A stretch of DNA of 44,421 nt from Gillisia hiemivivida (GTDB lineage Bacteria; Bacteroidota; Bacteroidia; Flavobacteriales; Flavobacteriaceae), in the NCBI RefSeq assembly GCF_007997295.1, contig NZ_VORY01000024.1, positions 1 to 44,421 on the forward strand, in the 5' to 3' direction. Each line of letters opens with the position of its first letter. Within the stretch, counting starts at the first letter, position 1. The notes below the pieces were generated by a model. The model worked only from the letters and a program-made list of their open reading frames with translations, ran no database searches and was not told the origin of the DNA. The position numbers and the translations under genes are program-made. Below are positions 1 through 8,625 of the stretch, piece after piece.

Positions 1-929
1 CTTCTCTTAACGGAACATTCACTGGAACAGGAGTTAGCAATGGAATATTTGATCCAGCAATAGCTGGTGCAGGTATGTTCACAATTACTTATAATGTTAA
101 TGGTGATAATAATCCTTGTATCGATGGTAATGCTTCAGGAACATTCACAATTAATGTGACTGACCTTGATGCTCCAACAGCAGATGCAAACCAATCTTTC
201 TGTCTTATCGATAGTCCAACGGCTGGAGATATTATAGTTGCTGGAGATAATGTTGTTATCTATAGCGATGCCAACTTAACTACTACTGTTGATGCTACTA
301 CTGGATTAGTAAGCGGGATGAATTACTACGCAGTATCTACTAATGATACAGGAATTTGTGCTTCTGAAGCTACAGTTATTGCAGTTACTATCACAGATCC
401 TTCAGCTCCAGCACTTACAATGGATGGTGGTGAATTCTGCAGAAGTGATAATCCTACGGTTCAAGATTTAGTAAATAACTTTACTGGTTCTGGAATTTTA
501 ATATATACTTCATCTACAGGCGGTTCAGCTATTTCAGCTACAACTGCTCTTCAAAATGGAGTTACTTATTATGGTGCTTCTGTAAATGGAACTACAGGTT
601 GTGAAAGTTCAGAGAGACTTGCGGTTGTTGCGAAAGTTGAATTCTGTGGAATCCCAGAAGGATTCTCTCCAAATGGTGATGGTATCAACGACAGATTTGT
701 GATACCAGATATCGCTGAAACCTTCCCTAATTACTCTATTGAAATTTTCAATAGATGGGGTAATGCTGTATTCAAAGGAAACGCGAGTACTCCAGATTGG
801 GATGGTATTTCAAATCAGTCAGGGACATTAGGAAATGACGTTTTACCAGTAGGTGTATACTTCTATATCCTGAATTACAACGACGGACAAACAACTCCGG
901 TACAAGGAAAATTATACTTAAGTATATAA
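1..929 (+). CDS. T9SS type B sorting-domain surface protein, 3' part only
   Basis: The reading frame is open from the left edge (first full codon at base 3), so the true start lies outside the window; 308 residues are visible. The visible part has repeated Ig/PKD-like extracellular segments rich in T, S, G, N and D with sparse cysteines. The last ~90 residues (from about base 655) carry the hallmark FSPNGDGINDRF and IFNRWGN motifs of the CHU_C / gliding-motility-associated C-terminal domain (type B sorting signal, TIGR04131 family). By family knowledge this domain directs export across the outer membrane by the type IX secretion system. The next gene is a PorP/SprF-like protein, the usual partner of type B cargo. 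Cargo function (adhesin, SprB-like or enzyme) cannot be told from the C-terminus. Confidence 0.9.
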   Translation, partial: SLNGTFTGTGVSNGIFDPAIAGAGMFTITYNVNGDNNPCIDGNASGTFTINVTDLDAPTADANQSFCLIDSPTAGDIIVAGDNVVIYSDANLTTTVDATTGLVSGMNYYAVSTNDTGICASEATVIAVTITDPSAPALTMDGGEFCRSDNPTVQDLVNNFTGSGILIYTSSTGGSAISATTALQNGVTYYGASVNGTTGCESSERLAVVAKVEFCGIPEGFSPNGDGINDRFVIPDIAETFPNYSIEIFNRWGNAVFKGNASTPDWDGISNQSGTLGNDVLPVGVYFYILNYNDGQTTPVQGKLYLSI

Positions 930-953
930 CTAAAGGATAAACATTAGAAAGAA

Positions 954-1895
954 ATGAAAAATCATATAACAAAATTCTTAATTTTCACAGGCATTATCCT
1001 TATCTCATTTGAAGGAATGTCTCAGCAAGACCCCCTATACACTCAATACATGTATAACATGAGTGTATTAAACCCTGCTTACGCTACCGATGATCCGGGA
1101 ATGTTAAAAATGGGTGGTATATATAGATCTCAATGGGTAGGAATTGACGGTGCTCCAAGCACCGCCAATTTCTTTGCCCACACTCCAGTGAGTGAGCGAG
1201 TAGAACTTGGTATCTCTATAGTGCACGATGAAATTGGTGACTGGGTAAAGGAAAATAACATTACTGCAGATTTTGCATACGTGTTACCTTTAAACGAAAC
1301 CAATAAATTGTCCTTAGGTATTAAAGGTGGTTTAACCACTTTTGATGCCAACGTATCAGGATTAATCCTGAACCAATTAGATGATCCAGCTTTTCGCGAG
1401 AACATTAACGAAGTGTTTCCCGTAGTTGGAGTGGGAGCTTACTTTTTTGGAGAGAAATACTATGTTGGTCTTTCTGCACCAAACCTTCTTACTTCTAAGC
1501 ATTTAGAAAACGAACAAGGTTTAATAACTCTTGGAGAAGAAAACATTCACTATTTTGTAACTGGTGGATATGTTTTCGATATCAATGAAGACTTCAAACT
1601 AAAGCCGGCATTTATGGCTAGAGGTGTACAAGGTGCTCCTTTATCTGTAGATATTACCGCAAACGTATTAATGTTTAATAGATTAGAAGCTGGGTTAGGG
1701 TACAGATTCGGTGATGCTATCACTGGTCTTGTGAACTTCGCTGTTACTCCTCAAATTAAAGTTGGGTATGCATACGACAGAACAACTTCAAACCTTGGAG
1801 ACTACAACGACGGAACCCACGAATTCCTTGTGCTATTCGATCTAGACCTATTCGGATTGTCTAAAGGATATGATAAATCACCTAGATTCTTCTAA
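954..1895 (+). CDS. PorP/SprF family type IX secretion membrane protein
   Basis: 313 residues with an N-terminal signal peptide (hydrophobic segment ending near GMSQ) followed by the family signature QQDPLYTQYMYNMSVLNPAYA. The remainder looks like an outer-membrane beta-barrel with alternating aromatic strands. PorP/SprF proteins (TIGR03519 family) act at the outer membrane, and SprF-type paralogues are needed for export or anchoring of a specific type B cargo. The gene starts 24 bases after the type B cargo gene and is followed 13 bases later by an OmpA-family gene, so cargo, partner and OmpA protein probably form one operon. It is more likely an SprF-type paralogue dedicated to the neighbouring cargo than the single core PorP, but that is inferred from context only. 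Confidence 0.9.
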   Translation: MKNHITKFLIFTGIILISFEGMSQQDPLYTQYMYNMSVLNPAYATDDPGMLKMGGIYRSQWVGIDGAPSTANFFAHTPVSERVELGISIVHDEIGDWVKENNITADFAYVLPLNETNKLSLGIKGGLTTFDANVSGLILNQLDDPAFRENINEVFPVVGVGAYFFGEKYYVGLSAPNLLTSKHLENEQGLITLGEENIHYFVTGGYVFDINEDFKLKPAFMARGVQGAPLSVDITANVLMFNRLEAGLGYRFGDAITGLVNFAVTPQIKVGYAYDRTTSNLGDYNDGTHEFLVLFDLDLFGLSKGYDKSPRFF

Positions 1896-1908
1896 AACCA
1901 GAAACAAC

Positions 1909-3528
1909 ATGAAAAAATTATACAGTTTTATATTAATAGCGGTTATTAGTTTCTCAGGGTTTTCCCAAAGTTCTGAGATCAAAAAGGCCGATAGATTTTT
2001 TGCCCAGCGAGCATTTATGGATGCTACTGATGCATATGAGAATGTAAATAACAAAGATCAAGAAGTTCTTCAAAATCTTGCAGACTCGTACTTTTATACC
2101 AACCAAATGCAAAATGCATCTGAGGTATACAAGAACTTGTTCCTTAAGTTTGGTGAAGCAGTTGCTCCTAAATACAAATTCAGATTTGCTCATGCTTCTA
2201 TGGCAGTAGGTAACTATAAGGAGGCAGATAAGTATTTTTCGGAATTCTACGGAAGTCAATATGACTTTGAGAAATTCAGAAAAGAACTAGACACTACAGT
2301 ATCTCATGTATTTACTTCTAACCAAGTGATGAACAATGCTGCTTCTGCAGATTTTGGAATCACTTTTTATGGAGATGATAAAGTAACTTTTGCTTCTACA
2401 AGAAATGCAGAACGTCCTTTGTATCCTTGGAACAAAAAACCAACACTAGATTTGTACACTGCTAAAACAGATGATGAAGGTCAATTAAGCGAGATTGTAC
2501 TTTTCCCTGGAGACATCAATACAGACTCTCACGAAAGCTCTGCTACTTTTAGCAAAGACGGAATGACAATGTATTTTGACAGAACCAACGATAAGAGAGT
2601 AAAAGTAGAAGACGATAAAATTGCTCATATTAGCCTTTACCGTGCAAAAATGGTAGATGGAAAATGGTCAAATATTGAAGTGCTGCCTTTCTCTAGCGAT
2701 TCTTATTCTGTAGAGCACCCAAGCTTAAGTGCAGATGGCAAGAAGTTATATTTTGCAAGTGATATGCCTGGAACTAATGGATCTTTCGATATCTACATGG
2801 TAGATGTTAACGAAGATGGATCTTTTGGAACTCCACAAAATTTAGGAGCTGGAGTGAACACTGCTCATAGAGAACAGTTTCCTTTTATTAGTGAAGAAGG
2901 TGTACTTTATTTCTCTTCAGACGGACATCAAGGTTTTGGTAACTTAGATATCTACAAGTCTGAAGATGATTTTTCTGAGACTAAGAACTTAGGGGCTACC
3001 ATCAACAGTGGATTCGATGATTTTGCATACGTTGTAAAAGAAGGAGAAGACACAGGATGGTTTGCATCTAACAGAAGAGGTACAGATAATCTTTACAATT
3101 TCTTAAGAGAGGATTATACGCCTCCAGTTGTTGAAATTGACGAAAGAGAAACCAATACTGAAACTGGAAGACAACAATTAAAAGATGTTGGAAACATTTA
3201 CTTCGACTTTGATAGAGCTACCATCAAGAAAGAATCTGAAGTTACTTTAGATAAAGTTGTTAGCATAATGACGAAATACCCAACATTAAATATTGAAGTA
3301 GGGTCTCATGCAGATGCTAGAGGAACAGATAGCTATAACATGGCTCTTTCTGAAAGACGTGCTGCTTCTACTTTAGAATACTTAGTAAGTCATGGTATTG
3401 AAAGAGATCGTTTAACCTCTAAAGGTTACGGTGAATCTATGCCATTAAATGATTGTACTAAACCAACCGGATGTACTAATGCGCAATATGCTAAGAACAG
3501 ACGTAGTGAGTTCACGATCATGAACTAA
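1909..3528 (+). CDS. OmpA family protein with TPR and PD40 repeats
   Basis: 539 residues. An in-frame ATG at 1870 lies inside porP/sprF; the start at 1909 is preferred because it gives a clean signal peptide beginning MKKLYSF and ending near SGFSQ. Residues ~20-130 look like tetratricopeptide repeats. Residues ~150-410 contain PD40/TolB-like propeller blades, seen as repeated SADGKKLYFASD-type motifs. Residues ~428-539 form an OmpA peptidoglycan-binding domain (IYFDFDRATIK, then the SHADARGTDSYN and LSERRA motifs, and a C-terminal NRRSEF). This TPR-PD40-OmpA architecture resembles PorE and the OmpA-like proteins next to PorP/SprF. It probably links the outer-membrane machinery to peptidoglycan. 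It is the last gene before a strong terminator. Confidence 0.88.
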   Translation: MKKLYSFILIAVISFSGFSQSSEIKKADRFFAQRAFMDATDAYENVNNKDQEVLQNLADSYFYTNQMQNASEVYKNLFLKFGEAVAPKYKFRFAHASMAVGNYKEADKYFSEFYGSQYDFEKFRKELDTTVSHVFTSNQVMNNAASADFGITFYGDDKVTFASTRNAERPLYPWNKKPTLDLYTAKTDDEGQLSEIVLFPGDINTDSHESSATFSKDGMTMYFDRTNDKRVKVEDDKIAHISLYRAKMVDGKWSNIEVLPFSSDSYSVEHPSLSADGKKLYFASDMPGTNGSFDIYMVDVNEDGSFGTPQNLGAGVNTAHREQFPFISEEGVLYFSSDGHQGFGNLDIYKSEDDFSETKNLGATINSGFDDFAYVVKEGEDTGWFASNRRGTDNLYNFLREDYTPPVVEIDERETNTETGRQQLKDVGNIYFDFDRATIKKESEVTLDKVVSIMTKYPTLNIEVGSHADARGTDSYNMALSERRAASTLEYLVSHGIERDRLTSKGYGESMPLNDCTKPTGCTNAQYAKNRRSEFTIMN

Positions 3529-3550
3529 AAGTTGTAACTAACTAACCAAG

Positions 3551-3580
3551 AAAAAGCCCCAAGAAATTGGGGCTTTTTTA
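3551..3580 (+). terminator. Rho-independent terminator of the T9SS unit
   Basis: A perfect stem AAAAAGCCCC / GGGGCTTTTT with an 8-base loop is followed by a T-rich run, 22 bases after the OmpA-family stop codon. Confidence 0.9.
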
Positions 3581-3829
3581 TTTTATTAAATTTGATTAAA
3601 ACTTTTCAGATTTTTTATTAGAACAATATTTACAATAGTTCAGCTCATACTTTTTGTTTTTGAACCTGCGATCGAAATATTATTGTTTAAATAAGTTGTC
3701 GATAAAATATTGTTGAAATTTATAGGGTTTTTCAGTTAGTTGATATCAAGTCTCAACTCTTGTTCCTTGCAGCGAAACGGTCATAAGTCTTTAACTGGAC
3801 ATTCCTGATTTTAAATATTTTAGTAGGTT
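3581..3829. other. Intergenic region, no gene seen
   Basis: An AT-rich stretch between the terminator and the stop codon of the convergent lipoprotein gene. No convincing reading frame, tRNA or strong hairpin was found in either strand. Confidence 0.6.
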
Positions 3830-4351
3830 TTATTTATTAGGTGGATACCCTTTTAATGCCTTTTGCACCATTACTCTTAGTTGATTTTCTCGCTCCACCG
3901 GAGAGCCATTCCTATCAAATGGAGATTCTAAAATCGCCTGCCAGATTAAAGAATCGGTTTTCACATTTATAAGATCGAAGGTTACTCTTAAATAGGTATT
4001 AGAACCTCCTAATGGAATTCCCCCAGAAACACCTACTCCAACATTTCTGCCAGTACCTCCTACTCCGATCCCAATATTATTTCTGCTGGGTTCTTCATAA
4101 GAAGTTGAATAAAAATTCAAATAGACATCTGGAGATTCTGAAGAAGAAAATCCGATTTTATTCATCTCTGAATCTAGCACAGTCAACATTCGCTGTTCGT
4201 CTAACTGACTTAGATTGGATTTTAGATCTGGATAGATTTGATAGGTAGTAATGTAATTAAATTCCATGTTCTGATCATAGTCATAGGTTGCTCTGGGAGC
4301 ATTACAAGAAGTGACTATAAGTACTAAAAGAAGATATTTAAAATTTTTCAT
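3830..4351 (-). CDS. DUF4136 family lipoprotein
   Basis: 173 residues. The N-terminus MKNFKYLLLVLIVTSC is a short lipoprotein signal with Cys16 as the likely lipidation site. The body matches the DUF4136 type: an early FNYITTYQIYPD segment, a MLTVLDSEMNKIGF helix, DVYLNFY, a glycine-rich strand pair around residues 95-115, then LRVTFDLINVKTDSLIWQ and a C-terminal ENQLRVMVQKALKGYPP. The family's biochemical function is not known; it is expected to sit at the periplasmic face of a membrane. It lies 60 bases downstream of obg on the same strand, but a large palindrome fills the spacer and includes the start codon, so it may be controlled separately. Confidence 0.85.
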   Translation of the reverse strand: MKNFKYLLLVLIVTSCNAPRATYDYDQNMEFNYITTYQIYPDLKSNLSQLDEQRMLTVLDSEMNKIGFSSSESPDVYLNFYSTSYEEPSRNNIGIGVGGTGRNVGVGVSGGIPLGGSNTYLRVTFDLINVKTDSLIWQAILESPFDRNGSPVERENQLRVMVQKALKGYPPNK

Positions 4352-4392
4352 GGGATGTTTTTTACTTAAAGTTAAGCAAAAATCATCCCATG
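4349..4392. promoter_or_regulatory. 44-bp imperfect palindrome over the DUF4136 start codon
   Basis: The arms CATGGGATG (4349-4357) and CATCCCATG (4384-4392) are exact inverted repeats. Pairing continues through T5/A5 and CTTAA/TTAAG, so 19 of 22 base pairs of the 44-bp palindrome match. On the minus strand the 3' arm contains the ATG of the lipoprotein gene. A near-match to the flavobacterial -7 box (GATTTTTG, one mismatch) lies in the 5' half. It could be an operator, a translation-blocking hairpin, or a terminator-like structure for obg. Which one is not decided by the sequence. Confidence 0.5.
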
Positions 4393-4411
4393 AGAAGTTT
4401 CGATAAAAAAT

Positions 4412-5419
4412 TTAAGAAGCTTCGGTATTCAGCATTTCCCAAAGTTTATCCTTGAGTTCCATTAAACCTTGCTGTGCTACCGATGAAATAAATAGATAAG
4501 GTGCCTTGAGGTCTTTATCTAAAATCACTTTCAATTCGGCTTTCAATTCTTCATCTAACATATCACTTTTAGAAATGGCAATTAGACGATCCTTATCCAG
4601 CATTTCAGGATTATATCTTCTAAGCTCATCCAAAAGGATCTCATATTGTTTGACAATATCTGGCGCATCTGCAGGAACTAAAAATAACAAGGTAGAGTTA
4701 CGTTCTATATGTCGTAAAAATCTATGTCCAATTCCTTTACCTTCCGCAGCACCTTCAATAATTCCAGGAATATCAGCAACCACAAAAGTTTTAAACTCTC
4801 TATAATCTACAATTCCCAGATTTGGCTTTAGAGTAGTAAATTCGTAATCGGCGATTTTTGGTTTCGCAGCAGTAATTACAGATAATAAAGTAGATTTTCC
4901 TGCATTTGGAAAACCAACCAATCCTACATCTGCCAAAATTTTCAATTCCAAAGTAACATCTACTTCCTGTCCATCTATTCCAGGCTGTGCATATCTTGGA
5001 GTTTGATTAGTGGAAGATTTAAAGTTCCAGTTACCTAAACCTCCTTTACCACCCTGCGCTACAATACGCTCTTCCTCATCATCGGTGATCTCGAATAAGA
5101 TCTCTTCTGTCTCTGTATCTCTAACAACAGTCCCCAATGGAACTTCTATATATTGATCTGCTCCATCTGCACCAGAACTTCGCTGCTTAGATCCGTGAGA
5201 TCCATGCTCTGCCCGTGCATGCCTTTTAAATTTAAGATGAAAAAGTGTCCAAAGGTTCTTATTACCTTTTAGTATAATATGTCCTCCACGACCACCATCA
5301 CCACCGTCTGGTCCACCTTTTGTAATATATTTTTCCCGACGTAAATGTGCAGATCCTTGCCCTCCTTTTCCGGAAGCAACATGGATCTTTACGTAATCTA
5401 CAAAATTCCCTTCTGTCAT
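4412..5419 (-). CDS. obg: GTPase Obg/CgtA, ribosome assembly and stress
   Basis: 335 residues, full length for the family. Residues 1-160 form the glycine-rich Obg fold ([34 protein letters not shown]). The G domain follows with G1 GFPNAGKS at 169-176, G3 DIPG at 216-219 and a G4 element SKSD at 283-286 in place of the usual NKxD. No C-terminal OCT domain is present, as in many Bacteroidota. Obg is a large-ribosomal-subunit assembly GTPase that also responds to (p)ppGpp. It lies 61 bases downstream of the hpt-adk fusion on the same strand, so the two may be cotranscribed. Confidence 0.97.
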   Translation of the reverse strand: MTEGNFVDYVKIHVASGKGGQGSAHLRREKYITKGGPDGGDGGRGGHIILKGNKNLWTLFHLKFKRHARAEHGSHGSKQRSSGADGADQYIEVPLGTVVRDTETEEILFEITDDEEERIVAQGGKGGLGNWNFKSSTNQTPRYAQPGIDGQEVDVTLELKILADVGLVGFPNAGKSTLLSVITAAKPKIADYEFTTLKPNLGIVDYREFKTFVVADIPGIIEGAAEGKGIGHRFLRHIERNSTLLFLVPADAPDIVKQYEILLDELRRYNPEMLDKDRLIAISKSDMLDEELKAELKVILDKDLKAPYLFISSVAQQGLMELKDKLWEMLNTEAS

Positions 5420-5480
5420 TATCTTCTATTTTTTTTGCGATCTTACAATCGGTTGTAGTAATTCTTAACTGTGATTTTAT

Positions 5481-6587
5481 TTATAAAGAATCAATTACTT
5501 TACTAATTCTTTCTGTGATTTCTGAAATAGATCCTACTCCATCTACTCCAAAATATTTATCTTCTTTAAGATAAAATTGTTTTAGAATAGCAGTTTCTTC
5601 ATAATAGATATGAATTCTATTTCTTATAATAGTTTCATCTGCATCATCCTTTCGCCCAGAAGTTTTTCCTCTTTCTAATAAGCGTTCCACTAGAACCTCA
5701 TCATCTACCTCTAAAGCGATCATTGCCGAGACTTCCGTATTCTTCTCCTTCATTAACTCTGCAAGAGCTTCTGCTTGGGCAACAGTTCTTGGAAAACCAT
5801 CAAAAATAAATCCGTTAGCATCCGTATTTTTATCCACTTCTGCACCCAACATTTTAATGGTAACATCATCTGGAACTAACTGCCCTTTATCCATAAAGGA
5901 TTTAGCGTGAAGTCCAAGCTCTGTTTCATTTTTAATATTATATCTAAACACATCTCCAGTTGAGATATGTATTAAATTATACTTTTCCTTTAAAAAGTTT
6001 GCTTGGGTTCCTTTCCCTGCACCCGGAGGTCCAAATAAAACCAAATTTGTCATGTTCTCTTTTTTAAGTTTATAGACTTGAGTTAGATTTCGGCCAAGAC
6101 CATCATAATCTAATCCGTATCCCACAATAAAATCGTTGGGGATTTCTAATCCTATATAATTTATTTTGAAATTTTTCTGATATGCTTCTGGCTTAAAGAA
6201 CAAAGATGCAATGCGAACATCTGCAACGTTTTCCTTTTCCATGATCTTATAAATGGCCGCCAAAGTGATCCCTGTATCGACGATATCTTCAATTATTATA
6301 ACATGTCTGTTTTCTAACGAGAGATTTAATCCAACCAAGGTTTCTACATTTCCTGTAGTTTCTGTACCCTTATAGGACTCTAGCTTCACAAATGCAACCT
6401 CACAATCTCCTTCAAAACGCTTAATGATTTCTGAAGCAACCATAAAAGCTCCATTTAAAACAGCCAAAAAAACTGGCATTTTTCCCTCAAAATCTTGGTT
6501 GATTTTTAGAGCCATTGCATCTATTGCAGTGGTAATTTTTCCTTCAGAAATAAAAGGCTCGAACTTAAGATCGTGTAACTGGATCAC
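5481..6587 (-). CDS. adk: Fused hypoxanthine phosphoribosyltransferase - adenylate kinase
   Basis: One uninterrupted frame encodes two purine enzymes. Residues 1 to ~175 are an HPRT domain: start (M/V)IQLHDLKFEPFIS, the acidic PRPP motif EDIVDTG at ~100-106, and a C-terminal DYDGLGRNLTQVYKL. Residues 179-368 are a complete 190-residue adenylate kinase: P-loop GPPGAGKG at ~186-193, DGFPRT, and a short zinc-free LID around GKTSGRKDD. Translation probably starts at GTG 6587. The ATG at 6629 would add 14 poorly conserved residues, and a -7 promoter box (6608-6615) would place the transcript start after it. The adk part begins with its own ATG (6053), so internal initiation giving free Adk is possible. 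HPRT salvages hypoxanthine/guanine to IMP/GMP; Adk interconverts adenine nucleotides. Confidence 0.93.
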   Translation of the reverse strand: MIQLHDLKFEPFISEGKITTAIDAMALKINQDFEGKMPVFLAVLNGAFMVASEIIKRFEGDCEVAFVKLESYKGTETTGNVETLVGLNLSLENRHVIIIEDIVDTGITLAAIYKIMEKENVADVRIASLFFKPEAYQKNFKINYIGLEIPNDFIVGYGLDYDGLGRNLTQVYKLKKENMTNLVLFGPPGAGKGTQANFLKEKYNLIHISTGDVFRYNIKNETELGLHAKSFMDKGQLVPDDVTIKMLGAEVDKNTDANGFIFDGFPRTVAQAEALAELMKEKNTEVSAMIALEVDDEVLVERLLERGKTSGRKDDADETIIRNRIHIYYEETAILKQFYLKEDKYFGVDGVGSISEITERISKVIDSL

Positions 6588-6607
6588 TATTATAAAATTT
6601 AAAGCAG

Positions 6608-6615
6608 CAAAGATA
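6608..6615 (-). promoter_or_regulatory. -7 box of hpt-adk promoter
   Basis: The plus-strand CAAAGATA reads TATCTTTG on the minus strand, matching the Bacteroidota TAnnTTTG box. A transcript would begin about 14 bases before the GTG start at 6587. No clear -33 TTG was found. Confidence 0.45.
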
Positions 6616-6669
6616 GGGATTCTTATCATCCTAACCCCTTAATAAATAAATGCATTTGTGTTACAATCT

Positions 6670-6701
6670 TTGGACTATTCCATCTTAAAAAATTATTTTT
6701 G
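6670..6701 (+). promoter_or_regulatory. purK promoter (TTG-N21-TATTTTTG)
   Basis: TTG at 6670-6672 and TATTTTTG at 6694-6701 are separated by 21 bases, matching the flavobacterial sigma consensus. A start ~7 bases downstream gives a leader of about 13 bases to the ATG at 6721, which supports that start over the earlier in-frame TTG at 6658. Confidence 0.65.
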
Positions 6702-6720
6702 CCTAAACATTGCAATCACT

Positions 6721-7881
6721 ATGATCAATTATTTTTCTTCAGATTTTAAGTTGGGTATTTTAGGTGGTGGACAACTCGGGAAAATGCTTCTATATGAAAC
6801 CAGAAAACTTGATATCCAAACCATTGTGATGGATCCAAGCGAAGAGGCGCCTTGCAAAATTTCAGCCAATATTTTTATCCAAGGAGACTTAATGGATTAT
6901 GATGCTGTTCTTGATTTTGGCAGAAAAGCAGACCTAGTAACTTTCGAGATAGAGTCGGTTAATATTGAAGCTTTAAAGCAACTAGAAAAGGAAGGTGTTA
7001 AAGTGTTTCCTTCTTCCGGTACTTTAGCGAAAATAAGCGACAAGGTTGTTCAAAAACAATTTTATATAGATAATGATATTGCAACTGCTGCTTTTTCGGC
7101 CTTTAATTCCAGGCTAGAATTACTAAAAGCTTTTGATGAAAACCGAGTTTCATTGCCATTTGTTTGGAAAAGTGCTACCGGCGGTTATGATGGAAAAGGT
7201 GTAATGATTGTAAAGTCCCAAGAGGATCTCGATCAAATCCCTGAAGGAAAATGTTTGGCTGAAAAATTAATTCCGTTTAAAAACGAGTTGGCGGTTATTG
7301 TAGCTCGTAATCCTTCAGGCGAAGTAATCTCCTACCCTGTTGTAGAAATGGAATTTCACCCAGTTGCTAATCAGGTAGAATATGTAATATGCCCTGCAAG
7401 AATAGAAGAATCAATTTCAGTAAAAGCCAGACAGCTAGCAGAAAAGGTGTCTGATGCATTTGAACATGTTGGTTTATTAGCTGTTGAAATGTTCTTAACT
7501 CAAGATGATGAATTAGTTGTAAATGAAGTTGCACCTAGACCACATAATAGCGGTCATTATAGTATTGAAGCTAGTTACACAAACCAGTTCGAGCAACATT
7601 TAAGAGCAATATTGGATCTGCCATTAGGAAATACAGAAAGCAAAGTTGCAGGAATAATGGTAAATTTATCTGGGGAAGAAAATTATACGGGCCCTCCAAT
7701 TTATAAAAATATGGAGCAAATTCTCAAAATATCGGGAGTAACTCCGCATATTTATGGTAAAAAAGAAACTCGGCCTTTTAGAAAAATGGGTCATGTTACC
7801 ATTGTAAACAAAGACATTGAGAAAGCTAGAACTATTGCCGAAGAGGTTAAAAAGACCTTAAAAGTAATTAGCAAAAACTAA
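6721..7881 (+). CDS. purK: N5-carboxyaminoimidazole ribonucleotide synthase PurK
   Basis: 386 residues from ATG 6721; an in-frame extension to 6658 is disfavoured by the promoter position. The N-terminal nucleotide-binding strand GILGGGQLGKML is at residues 12-23. ATP-grasp features follow: WKSATGGYDGKGV, the AEKLIPFKNELAVIVAR segment, and the metal-binding VNEVAPRPHNSGHYSIEA. PurK converts AIR, bicarbonate and ATP to N5-CAIR in de novo purine synthesis in the cytosol. purE, which uses the product, follows 33 bases later, so the pair is a two-gene operon with its own promoter and a terminator after purE. Confidence 0.97.
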   Translation: MINYFSSDFKLGILGGGQLGKMLLYETRKLDIQTIVMDPSEEAPCKISANIFIQGDLMDYDAVLDFGRKADLVTFEIESVNIEALKQLEKEGVKVFPSSGTLAKISDKVVQKQFYIDNDIATAAFSAFNSRLELLKAFDENRVSLPFVWKSATGGYDGKGVMIVKSQEDLDQIPEGKCLAEKLIPFKNELAVIVARNPSGEVISYPVVEMEFHPVANQVEYVICPARIEESISVKARQLAEKVSDAFEHVGLLAVEMFLTQDDELVVNEVAPRPHNSGHYSIEASYTNQFEQHLRAILDLPLGNTESKVAGIMVNLSGEENYTGPPIYKNMEQILKISGVTPHIYGKKETRPFRKMGHVTIVNKDIEKARTIAEEVKKTLKVISKN

Positions 7882-7914
7882 ATATCATAGATTGACACTA
7901 TTAAAACATAACTA

Positions 7915-8397
7915 ATGAGTAAAGTAGCAGTAATTATGGGAAGCACTAGTGACATGCCTGTAATGCAAGAAGCCATAGACATTTTAAAAGGTTTCGATAT
8001 AGAGGTGGAAGTAGATATAGTCTCTGCACATCGAACCCCAGAGAAATTATTTGAATTCAGCAAATCTGCACACACTCGCGGGATAAAAGTAATTATAGCA
8101 GGTGCAGGTGGTGCAGCGCATTTACCAGGAATGGTCGCTTCATTATCACCGCTTCCGGTTATTGGTGTACCGGTAAAATCGAGTAACTCCATAGATGGAT
8201 GGGATTCAGTTTTATCTATACTACAAATGCCAGCAGGGGTTCCTGTAGCAACAGTGGCACTAAATGGTGCAAAAAATGCAGGAATCCTTGCCGCCCAAAT
8301 TTTAGGCAGCTCCGACAAATGCATGCTAGATAAAATATTGATCTATAAAGAAGGTTTAAAACAAAAAGTGATAGAAGGAGCAAAAACTATTAAATAG
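7915..8397 (+). CDS. purE: N5-CAIR mutase PurE
   Basis: 160 residues, typical of class I PurE. Visible signatures are MGSTSDMPVM near the N-terminus, SAHRTPEKL with the active-site His, AGAGGAAHLPGM, and SILQMPAGVPVATVALNGAKNAG. The enzyme rearranges N5-CAIR, made by PurK, to CAIR. Having purK next door argues for the mutase rather than the carboxylase (class II) reaction. Transcription probably ends at the hairpin just downstream. Confidence 0.97.
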   Translation: MSKVAVIMGSTSDMPVMQEAIDILKGFDIEVEVDIVSAHRTPEKLFEFSKSAHTRGIKVIIAGAGGAAHLPGMVASLSPLPVIGVPVKSSNSIDGWDSVLSILQMPAGVPVATVALNGAKNAGILAAQILGSSDKCMLDKILIYKEGLKQKVIEGAKTIK

Positions 8398-8400
8398 CAA

Positions 8401-8428
8401 AAAAGCCACAATAAATGTGGCTTTTTCT
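8401..8428 (+). terminator. Rho-independent terminator after purKE
   Basis: The stem AAAAGCCACA / TGTGGCTTTT with a 5-base loop and following T's begins a few bases after the purE stop. Confidence 0.9.
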
Positions 8429-8625
8429 GTAGTGCTTTTTCGTTAAAATTATCATTTATTAACCATTCTAAATATATTATTCTAAACTACAAAGACTACT
8501 TACTATATAAATTAAAAACATAAATTTCAAGCTTGTAAGTTACATGTTTTTTTTAATAATGCAAATACCTTACAAAATAATCATAATAGTACAATCGCTT
8601 ACTATTTTAATAAAGAATTTACATA

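Noticed and set aside
6588-6629. ATG 6629 as start of the HPRT-Adk fusion
   Set aside because: The extra 14 residues do not resemble HPRT N-termini and the likely transcript start lies downstream of this ATG.
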